From NCBI RefSeq assembly GCF_024679245.1, contig NC_090174.1, positions 47,269,974 through 47,333,973 on the forward strand: DNA of 64,000 nucleotides, in the 5' to 3' direction. The first letter of the stretch is position 1, and every line of letters starts with the position of its first letter. Source of the stretch: Pseudorasbora parva. Lineage: Eukaryota; Chordata; Actinopteri; Cypriniformes; Gobionidae. Both the position numbers and the translations under genes were made by a program. This document shows, one piece after another, positions 1 to 8,972 of this stretch. The notes under the pieces are model-generated. The model worked only from the letters and a program-made list of their open reading frames with translations, ran no database searches and was not told the origin of the DNA.

Positions 1-575
1 AGAATAAACTAAAAAAGTTACACAGTGTAGCTTTAATATTGAATATATGAAACAAAGTATTAGATTTTAAATTAGGCCTACGTCTATTTTTTTTACAATA
101 TTCAAAAATATAAATACCGCTGTGGCGCGAGATTGATCTGCTGCAGCTCAGAGGCCTGTTGCATGAAGCTATCTGAACAAACACACAGGTTTAGAGTTGA
201 CAAATCCAGATAAATCCATTTCAACCGTTTCTCAACTTTCTGTCAACTCAGGTTTAATCTAGAGTTAGAGATTAACTCACACTCGCACTCACACTGTCCG
301 TTTGATTCACTTCTTGCAAGAGAGGGCGAGATTGTTTGGAAAATTATCATGAAATGAAATGTGTTTACAACGCAGGAATAAACACTGCTGCTGCAGCGAC
401 AGTTTGAAATAGCAGATTATCTGACTAAATCAATGCATAATGTGAATCAAAGAAATATGCCTAATAATTATAGGTTCATAAAGAGCTCGAATGAATACAC
501 GTTGTTTAAAAGAATTATGTATGCATGTTTTATATTCATATTAATATTTATCTACTTGTCAATTAATATGAATAT

Positions 576-685
576 ATTATATTAATTAAAATAATTATAA
601 TTCGTATAATATATAATACATAATTAGCGCCGCTAATTATGTATTATATTTATATTATACGAATTATAATTATTTTAATTAATAT
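576..685. repeat. Long AT-rich inverted repeat (hairpin)
   Basis: The arms at about 576-629 and 631-685 are near-perfect reverse complements around a GCG/C/CGC centre. The only interruption seen is a bulge of about 3 nt in the right arm. The arms are almost entirely A/T apart from the centre and an internal TTCGTATAA/TTATACGAA step. It may be a foldback MITE or a palindrome formed by replication error; no flanking duplication is clear. Confidence 0.75.
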
Positions 686-1539
686 AAGCGCCAAATGATG
701 AGCAATTTTGTTTCTAACGTTTTTTTCACTTTAAACTGCAAATTTGGAGGGCTAGGCTACAGGGGGTGTGGCTTTATTGCGTCTTTACTTGCAGCTGATT
801 GGTCCAGTTTGGGTTTGCGATCTCAAGACCATAGACCGTAAAAAAATCTCTAACCCACCCAGAATAAAACCTGCTCCAGAGCAGGTTAGCCATGGCGATG
901 AACACCGCTAAAAACCAATCCACCTTCTTGAGCCCGAAAAAACAGAGTTTGCTCAAATTAATCTTGAATTTACCTAGGTAGCAACTGCAACAAGCTTTGT
1001 GTACCAGGCCACAGCTCAAGAGAACCACCTTAATACCAGTTACAGCGCAAAATAAACATGAATGATCATCTGAAAGTGTGTTAAAAGATACAGGACAACT
1101 TACCCAAATCAGTATCATGTCACAAAGAATAGCTCAATCAGTGTTTCAACCAGAAAGACGTAGGATAAGTAAAACGGCTTGTAAACAATGTCACAACATT
1201 TACCTCAGAAAAAAATATCCAGTCCATAAACTCGTTAGTCAGCTAGAAAAAAAAATTCTAATATTCTTAATATATATCTGGCAAGTTTTGACAGCCACCG
1301 GATTATATTTAAAAAAAACTAATTGGAGTAGAAATATGATTAGCCTATGTAATTATAATATTAACTTTACATTATTTAAAACATCATTTAGTGTACACAA
1401 ATCAGTTCATTTTTACCTACAGTAGGCCTAGGCTAATATGAACTCCCATATTAGCCTACCATATTAGTTCAGACATTGGATTTCCTTGTGAAAAATTTGC
1501 CATGTATTGTACCTATATATCCAAAATAATCGATATTGA

Positions 1540-1574
1540 ATTGAATCGAAATCGAATCGAATCGAATCGAATCG
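1540..1574. repeat. (ATCGA)n pentanucleotide microsatellite
   Basis: About six tandem copies of the ATCGA unit, slightly imperfect at the 5' end. Confidence 0.85.
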
Positions 1575-2648
1575 TGTGTCAGTAGGCCTACCCAGCCCTA
1601 GGTTAAAGATGACTAAATTCATTGCTACACTGACATTTATGAAGACAATGTTCCTCTCGCTAGCCTTATTTTATGAAGAAAATGTTATTTCTCCAAATAT
1701 TAGATTACTTTATATTTATTCCTTATGTCATATGAAATAATACATCTTGGGTCATATTTTTTCACTTTTGACTTCTGGAAAACAAATGATGTTGAACTGA
1801 TGGGATTGGTTTCACCGGTTTAGTTTTGGTTCCCGTCTACTTTTACCCAGTAGCTACCCACAGCATGAGCTTTTCATAGCCACGGTTCCCCAAAAAGCAT
1901 TGATATTTGCACATTTTTCTTATTTAGAATTAACTTTGCTATAGTATCTTGTTGTGGCTTCTTGTATCTGTACTGTTTACTTCTACAAAGTTGTATTGCT
2001 GCCTTCAATGTGCTTTTGGAAATTTCAATTTAAGCCGTGATTACAAGCTCATTGCATTCAAATTTTGACTTGTCAAATTTTTATGGTATGAATAAAAGGT
2101 ATGAAACTGGTATTTACAATAATTCTGATAGCATGTGAAAGCAGCATTAGTCACCTTTGGAAAGTTTATCTGAACCTTGTTTCCTTTTTCCAGTGGTTTT
2201 AGTTTTGTGCCTTATGGCTCTAGCTTTTCATTCTTTAGTAATTCATTTAAATTTTAAAATCCAATGTGCATGCATATTGCAACTATTGAAGCAAGTAAGA
2301 CACTGATAGGCCAGATGGATTTATCCCCTTGAATGTTCTGGAAAATGCTAATAATTCTTATTTTTGGTAACACTGTTCACTGTATCTTCTAGCTGTGGTC
2401 TGGTATATTGTCTTGTATATTGTGCTGTGTTATATAATGTGTTATTCACAAAAAGAACAGTGCTGTCTTACCACTGTAAAGAAGTCCTTGAAAATGGCAG
2501 AGACTGCACACGTCAACAAACAAAAGTGTTATTTGTACAGGCAGATAGTCATTAAACTCTTATTTAGTTACTAGACAGTATATGATTGGAGCTGCACACT
2601 ACCACTGCTTGATTTTCCTGATCCTGAGTGGAGATTTGGAGCGCTTAC

Positions 2649-3502
2649 CTTCTTCTGCTACATTTACTGTTATCTGCTGAGTTGTATTTCCACCGGTGAC
2701 CTGACACATATAAACTCCTAGGTCAGCCTCTCTATAGTCTGACACTCTTAAGGACACATTCCCTTTCATCAGGTCATGAATGAACAGACTGGCTCTGTCC
2801 TCATAGTCAACACCCGGTGTCATCTTTCTGTTCTTATAGGCACAAACACAAGATGTCTCACCATACCAAGATACCTCCATGTCAACAGCACTGATTGCAG
2901 GAGACAAGTGGCATGACACAGTGAGAGTAGATCCCGAATTAATCTTAACTCTTTCACCCCTTTTAGGGATAACAAGCTTAAAGTCATCTGTGATGAAAAA
3001 GAGGGGAGAGATTCAAATATCATATGTGCAGTAAATTTGTAGATCATTCCCACAATTCAGTGTTATTTTATTAATTTTAATGTATGACTACTTTTGTTTG
3101 TTGTTGGACTGTTTCTCTATCTATTAAGGCAGTGCCCACATCAAAGTGTAGCAATGTTATTGCTCAAGTAACAAACATTTTCAAATGTCAAATTACTGTA
3201 GTCAGATAAACACAAAGATCACTGAATGCTTTCTTTCCACTGAGTACTGACTAGTGACTACATTTAACAGTCTTACACAATAAAAGGCTAATGCATAAAA
3301 AAAATGCATATTATTATTATATAAAATGCATGCATATGCATATATATTAAGTTTTCAAAACAATCACAATCCATGACTGTGGTAAAGTCCCACTCCCCAG
3401 CACCCCATACACACCCCACATATGTTTAGAATAACAGTTAAACAAATGAGAGAAGTATTGAGAATAATTTGAAGAGAACTTACTGCCACCTCTTCCTGCC
3501 AT
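2649..3502 (-). CDS. Ig V-set domain protein (butyrophilin/CD276-like), partial gene
   Basis: The main exon is 2987-2649 (339 nt, 113 codons), between an acceptor (TCATCACAG) and a donor (GTAAGC). It translates as one complete Ig V-set domain. The first cysteine is in TVSCHLSP, the core tryptophan in VSWYG, and the second cysteine in the D-x-G-x-Y-x-C motif (DLGVYMCQV); it ends TVNVAEEG. A candidate first exon, 3502-3484, starts MAGRGG and has a GTAAGT donor in matching phase 1, but it encodes no signal peptide, so it may be wrong or another exon may exist. Transmembrane and tail exons were not found and may lie before position 1. Single V-set domains of this type occur in teleost butyrophilin, CD276 and VTCN1-like surface proteins. 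The family is inferred; the exact orthologue is unknown. Confidence 0.6.
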
Positions 3503-3767
3503 GTTTCTTCTCTAGAACAGGAAGAAAACATCCCGTGAGAGAGAAGAATGATTTCAGCCTGTCACCACACTGACTTAACCAGATTTTATGCAAACCAATG
3601 CAAGTCTGTTTTCCTTTCATTTATGGATGACTATGATTGGATTACTGTACCTTTCCTTTTTCTCACATATCAAGCTTAAATATGTGTAAATCAGATGAGA
3701 TGAGAAGGTCAGGATAATAGGGTGAATACAGATGTTGGTTTAAAATAATTTTTGATTTGAAACAATG

Positions 3768-3770
<3 letters not shown>

Positions 3771-3844
<74 letters not shown>
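3771..3844. repeat. (CT)n microsatellite
   Basis: An uninterrupted CT dinucleotide tract of about 74 bp. Open frames across it are low-complexity artefacts. Confidence 0.97.
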
Positions 3845-3849
<5 letters not shown>

Positions 3850-4890
3850 GGAGCATTTTAAAACATCAAAACAGGTCAAACTGGTTCTCACCACAGTGGT
3901 ATGTATATATGTGTACAGTCCTGCATGGTATCCCCCGGATGTGGTGCCCTTGGCAAGAGCCAAATTGTCCATCTGGTTAATTGAGCCCTGATGATGGCTA
4001 CTGAGCTGCTGTGACCTTATGGAACACATTCCTTATCCACAATTAAGAATTTCAAGAGGGCTTACTGTAGCATAAACACACAAGGCAATATAGGCTACTC
4101 ACACAGGCTGTACATCAAATGATATAGTATAAACAGTTAATCTCAGAATGTTCTGTAAAATAGTTTAAAATTAAATTAGAACTGCTGTACATAAAATGCA
4201 TTTATAGTCAGGTAAGAGCATTAAGACTTCGATGATAAAGTAACGAAGTGAAACTAAAAACCAAACCACTCCTTTTCCTACGCATAAACAGAACAACAAT
4301 TGATTGTTAGTATGCCTACATACAAAGATGAAAATTGCAATACATATTTCACCTCTAAAAGGTCATGTGTGAAGAATTTTGAATATTTTAATTAAGTTAA
4401 AAATAAAGACTATTAGCTCAGTTAATATTCATTTAGTTCTCACTAAATATTGTGAAATTACACATAAATTCTGGCTTCCTTGAAGACGATACAAATTTAA
4501 TTGATGTTTGAATATGTTAAAACAGATATAACCGAATCACTATTTTTGTTTCTAAAGAGCATACAGATTTCCAAAGAGATGGCATTGAAAACTATATTAA
4601 ATTCTTTCCTAGATACTGAAAATTGGTGAAGTGAATTGACTGGTGAAGAACTGATTCACTAACATCATTCCATTACTGAACTAATTTTCTGGTTGCCTAA
4701 TCTGATGAGTCTCAATTTCTGCGTCATTCAGATGGTAGGGTCAGAATTTGGTTAAACAACATTAAAGCATGGATCCAACCTGCCATCCTGATATTTTCTT
4801 GGCACACTTTGGGCCCTTGATATCAATTGAGCATTGTTTAAACACCACAGCCTACCTGAGTATTGTTGCTGACCATATCTATCCCTTAAT
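3850..4890. other. Non-coding stretch without a recognised feature
   Basis: AT-rich sequence. No exon, RNA gene or clear mobile element was recognised between the CT microsatellite and the SINE copies. Confidence 0.5.
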
Positions 4891-4899
4891 TACAACAGT

Positions 4900-5160
4900 T
4901 TACCATCTACTGATGGCTAACAGGACAGGACTCCTGGTGGCGAGGAGACCGTGTGATTAAGCCAATCAGTATATGGGGATGATTAGGAGGCCATGATGGA
5001 CAGTGGGCAAATTTGGCCAGGATGCCGGGGTTACACCCTACTCTTTTTTTCTGAAGGACATCCTGGGATTTTTAATGACCAGAGTCAGGACCTCAGTTTA
5101 ACATCTTATCTGAAGGACGGTGCTTGTTACAGTACAATGTCCCCATCACTATACTGGGGT
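4900..5160 (-). mobile_element. 5S-derived SINE (SINE3-like), body/tail fragment
   Basis: On the minus strand this matches the body of the neighbouring SINE at 5162-5905. Shared blocks include GTCCTGACTCT, GTGTAACCC, ATCCTGGCCAAATT and AATCATCCCCAT. The 5S-like head is absent. The copy is 5'-truncated and lies head-to-tail with the next one. Confidence 0.6.
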
Positions 5161-5161
5161 G

Positions 5162-5905
5162 TTAGATGATATGTACACCCAAAGCACTTTACACTCATGT
5201 CAGGGGTCACTCCTCAACCGCCACCAGTGCGCTCACCAAACACTGGCGATAGGTGGAGAGGAGAGAGGGTGATAGAACCAGTTCAGTGGATGGGGATTAT
5301 TAAGGGCCATGATTGGTAAGGGCCAGTGGAGGGAATTTGGCCAGGACACCAGGGTTACACCTCTACTCTTTACACTGTCAGAAAAAAAGGTACATTTCTG
5401 TCACTGGGGTGGTACCCTAAGGTACAAAGCCAAAAAGGTACTAATATGTACCTTTAAGGTACTACTATGTACCTTTAAAGTACTAATTCACACTCTTAAA
5501 GTACTGATATGTACCTTTAAGGTACTAATATGTACCATTTAGGGGTGAGTAAGGTACAAAGATGTACCTTTTCACTTTTGTACCTTGGGTACCACCCCAG
5601 TAACAGCACTGTACCTTTTTTTCTTAGAGGATGTGCCATGTTATTTTTAAATGACCTCAAAGAGTCAGGACCTCGGTTTAATGTCTCATCTGAAGGGCGG
5701 TGTTTGTTACAGTACAGTGTCTCCATCCCTATATTAGGGTGTTAGGACCCACACAGACCACAGGGTGAGCACCCGTTGGCCTCACTAACACCTCTTCCAG
5801 AAGCTAGTTTTCCCAGTTGGTCTCCCATGAAGGTACTGACCAGGCTCAAGCCTGCTTAGCTTCAGCTGGAAACCATCTTGGGCTACAGGGTCATAGGGCT
5901 GCTAG
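5162..5905 (-). mobile_element. 5S rRNA-derived SINE (SINE3-like), interrupted by a MITE
   Basis: On the minus strand the head (about 5905-5800) carries the 5S-like blocks GAAGCTAAGCAGG, GAGCCTGGTCAGTACC and ATGGGAGACC, which correspond to the internal RNA polymerase III promoter of 5S rRNA. The body and tail run to about 5162. A foldback MITE at 5374-5626 splits the body. The family is known from zebrafish and other fishes. I infer a retroposed copy, not a functional 5S gene, because several diagnostic 5S positions are changed and a long non-5S body follows. Confidence 0.75.
5374..5626. mobile_element. Foldback MITE rich in GGTAC units
   Basis: Terminal arms CACTGTCAGAAAAAAAGGTA and the reverse complement of the 3' end pair over more than 40 bp, including CACTGGGGTGGTACCC. 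The centre contains four or five direct copies of a unit like TATGTACCTTTAAGGTACTA. It is inserted in the SINE body, so it is younger than the SINE. Confidence 0.75.
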
Positions 5906-5909
5906 TCTC

Positions 5910-6905
5910 GAGACTGTACGGTAATTACAACAAGCTCTGAACACAGCATTACTTTCCAGTTTATATGGATGACATATTCTCAAGTAGCCAGACCTTTGAC
6001 TATTGGCAGAGATCATCTGACCAATAAGTAAGTAACGTAACCAACCAGTTTTTGTTTATGCTTAAATGTTGTGTCAATCTGTTGGGCTCCCGCTGGGCAT
6101 GCCATTTAAGACAGATCACATAACCACTCCTGATATTGACAAATTATTACATGATGAAGTGAGCAGGAAGAGCACAATGATTGAATGACACATGAATACA
6201 TCATTTGCAATGTTACTTGAAAACATGGGTCCAAAGCTATAGATGTAAAGTTACTTAAAACCTAATCTTGAAAACAAAAACAGCATCTTCCACTAGCAAT
6301 GCAAAAATGCATGAAGCAAAAAATGAAACAAAGTATCAGAATCAAAAAGCCTAAAAAAATCCTCTAAATTTTGCATGAAACATTTAGCAATGTTTAAATA
6401 TTGAAAGCAATGTAGCAATATTAAACAATACTAAACGTTAATTTCAGAACGCATTTATTAGTGTGCACTATTTTGATTTGTGATATTCCTACATTCATTC
6501 CTAATGTGTGAAGGGCCATCTCAAAAGAAGGAATAAATATGTGGAACAGATTCCTCCAGTCTGTAAGATGTAGAGATATACATCACTGAACAAAAAGATA
6601 AATGCTTCATTTTGTTGCTTTTTAATGTAAATGCACACTGTTATGGTTATGTTTGGCTAATAAGAAATAATGGATAAGAAATAATTATCTATTAAATACA
6701 GACATATATGTTGGAAATCAAGTCTGATCTGTAATTGAAGATAAATAATCAGCTCCACAATCAAACCCTACAACAGTTTCATTGTTCATGCACATCTGAA
6801 ATTAGTACAGATACATGTCTTAAAATCAGACCCTGAAAAAAAATCTTACAAATGATTTAACAGTACATATATTATGCTTTTGTCACCTTCAGACCAGAAG
6901 AAGAG
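5910..6905. other. Intergenic stretch without a recognised feature
   Basis: No exon, RNA gene or repeat family was recognised between the SINE and the DIRS boundary. The sequence is AT-rich with short direct repeats. Confidence 0.45.
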
Positions 6906-6910
6906 CAAAC

Positions 6911-7122
6911 GTCTCGGTTACGTATGTAACCCTCGTTCCCTGAAGGAGGGAACGGAGACGTACGTCAGAACTGAACCGACGAATGGGATCTTACTTTAGA
7001 GACCAATCCTACTTCGAGCATCTAACAACGAGCCAATGAAATTTGGCATGCGATCACGCATTCCACGCTCCGCCCCGCAGCGCGGGTATAAATAGGAAGT
7101 GGAATGGTAGATCAGTGCTTTT
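6911..7122 (+). repeat. DIRS right inverted terminal repeat
   Basis: Starts GTCTCGGTTACGTATGTAAC and continues with the block shared in inverted orientation with 13237-13400. Its outer part (6911-6966) is also repeated inverted in the internal complementary region at 7184-7236. Confidence 0.88.
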
Positions 7123-7183
7123 CCTACTGAGGAGCCGAAGGTGACCGGACTCCCAGCGGAAGCACAGCATCTGGCGACGGGAC

Positions 7184-7296
7184 GTACGTCTCCGTTCCCT
7201 CCTTCAGGGAACGAGGGTTACATACGTAACCGAGACGTTCCCTTTCAGTCGGTCACGTTCGACGTACGTCAGAACTGAACCGACGAATGGGATCCC
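7184..7296. repeat. DIRS internal complementary region
   Basis: The left half is the reverse complement of the right ITR end (6911-6966). The right half, from about 7237, begins GTTCCCTTTCAGTCGG and is the reverse complement of the left ITR end (13370-13427). The junction AACCGAGAC/GTTCCC therefore looks like the two element ends joined, as in the circular DIRS replication model. Confidence 0.88.
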
Positions 7297-7934
7297 TATG
7301 GAAAACGCCAGGATGCTGGCCCTTCCAGCGTCCTGCTTGAGCGCACTGCACCGTCTAGTATGGTACGGAAGTCAGGGCTCCAAGCAGGGAGTACAGTCAC
7401 TGCTGTTTCTGCAAGACCCACTCAGAATGACTATTGGATAACGCTGGGAAAGCGTGCCTACCTCGTTCTTGAGAGAGAGGGTACGCTGCGGGGCCACGTC
7501 CTTCAGGGAAGGAGAGGTGGCAGAATACACATAAGGACTAACCTGGCAGGGTAGTGCAACATATGGCAGTCTCTGGGGTGGTTCCAGCCTGATTGAAGGG
7601 GGGAAAGAACACGCCCAGAGACGACAGAGCGGGCTCTGTCGAGGGAAAGACACGGGGCTAGCCCGAAGGGTAGCTGGTACCGTGGAAGAATACACATATG
7701 GGGTTGCCGTGAGGGAACCGCTACATATGGAACCCAGCCTACAGCCACGTTTCACAAGCATACGGGTGCAGGCCTGGCGTCAGACGGTCCGCAGCGTCTG
7801 ACACCGGAGGGGTGACGGAGGAGCTCGACAGGGTTAGCCGGTTTCCCGGGGAACACAACTGGAGACAATAGACGCACGTATCCGGACCAGAGGGCGGGAG
7901 TGGCGTTTCGCAAGCCGACACTTAGAACGGGCAC

Positions 7935-8972
7935 TTAGCGCTCCTGGCCACTGGGGGCGAGGATGCGGGAAGATACCGGCTCTACACGTAAGCTATAGAA
8001 TCTAGCAAACGTGTTAGGTGTCGCCCAGCCCGCAGCTCTACATATGTCTGTCAGCGAGGCGCCTTGAGCCAGCGCCCAGGAAGAAGCAACACTCCGAGTG
8101 GAGTGAGCTCTTACACCGAACGGGCAAGGCACATCTTGGGACTGGTAGGCCAAGACTATAGCATCCACTATCCAGTGGGCTAACCTCTGCTTGGAGACAG
8201 CCTTTCCCTTCTGCTGGCCTCCGTAACAGACGAAGAGTTGCTCTGAGGTCCGAAGGCTTTGGGTCCGGTCAACGTAAGCGCGAAGAGCGCGGACCGGACA
8301 CAGCAAAGCCAGGGCTGGGTCTGCCTCCTCCGAAGGCAGCGCTTGCAGGTTCACCACCTGATCCCGGAAGGGAGTGGTAGGAACCTTGGGCACATATCCG
8401 GGCCGGGGTCTCAGGACGACGTGAGAGTTACCTGGCCCGAACTCTAGGCACGATTCGTTGACCGAAAGTGCATGCAGGTCCCCTACCCTCTTGATCGAGG
8501 CCAATGCCGTCAGGAGCACTGTCTTCATTGACAAGATTTTCAACTCACAAGACGCCAAAGGCTCGAAGGGAGGGCTCTGAAGTGCTCGGAGCACTAGAGC
8601 TAAGTCCCAAGAGGGTATCGAGGATGGACGAGGAGGATTTAGTCTCCTCGCACCTCTGAGGAACCTGACGATTAGGTCGTGCTTCCCCACGGACTTACCT
8701 TCTACTACATCATGGTACGCTGCTATTGCTGCAGCATATACCTTGAGGGTGGAGGGAGACAGCCTTCTCTCCAACCCGTCTTGCAGGAAGGAAAGCACGA
8801 CACTGATCGAACACCTTCGGGGGTCTTCCCGGCGGGAAGCGCACCACTCAACGAACAGGTTCCACTTCAGAGCATAGAGGCGCCTCGTAGAGGGGGCTCT
8901 AGCTGAAGCGATGGTATCTACGACAGCTTGTGGTAGTCCATCTAGAACCTCCGCGTCCCGTCCAGGGACCAG
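7935..8972 (-). CDS. DIRS tyrosine recombinase (integrase)
   Basis: The recognisable recombinase covers about 345 codons, from roughly LVPGRDAEVL to a stop at 7935. It has an N-terminal SAM-like core-binding part (STRRLYALKWNLF, SPSTLKVYAAAI) and a C-terminal catalytic part. Tyrosine-recombinase signatures are visible: the first arginine in ASIKRVGDLHAL, the H-x-x-R box as HSTRS, and the nucleophile tyrosine in ARFYSLRV. It would integrate the circular DNA intermediate. The same frame stays open upstream to 11183, giving a 1,082-codon frame that overlaps the RT frame by 2.2 kb. I annotate only the part with recognisable homology; the true start or expression route is not visible. Confidence 0.88.
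   Translation of the reverse strand: MVPGRDAEVLDGLPQAVVDTIASARAPSTRRLYALKWNLFVEWCASRREDPRRCSISVVLSFLQDGLERRLSPSTLKVYAAAIAAYHDVVEGKSVGKHDLIVRFLRGARRLNPPRPSSIPSWDLALVLRALQSPPFEPLASCELKILSMKTVLLTALASIKRVGDLHALSVNESCLEFGPGNSHVVLRPRPGYVPKVPTTPFRDQVVNLQALPSEEADPALALLCPVRALRAYVDRTQSLRTSEQLFVCYGGQQKGKAVSKQRLAHWIVDAIVLAYQSQDVPCPFGVRAHSTRSVASSWALAQGASLTDICRAAGWATPNTFARFYSLRVEPVSSRILAPSGQER

Larger units (their letters stand above)
1..2640. other. AT-rich stretch without a recognised gene
   Basis: No coding exon with credible splice sites or a recognisable protein was found here. It holds a long AT-rich hairpin (576-685), a short pentanucleotide repeat (1540-1574) and scattered low-complexity sequence. 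The few open frames are short and have no recognisable domain. Downstream exons of the Ig-domain gene at 2649-3502 would be expected in this direction, but I could not identify any. Confidence 0.5.

Noticed and set aside
2364..2555. Small hydrophobic plus-strand open frame
   Set aside because: It lies on the opposite strand to the Ig gene, has no domain and no splice context, and its length is expected by chance.
3709..4029. Open frames made of Leu-Ser or Arg-Glu repeats (also at 39476 and 61062)
   Set aside because: They are translations of (CT)n microsatellites.
5800..5905. A functional 5S rRNA gene
   Set aside because: Only the internal blocks resemble 5S. Diagnostic bases differ and a SINE body follows instead of a T-run terminator.
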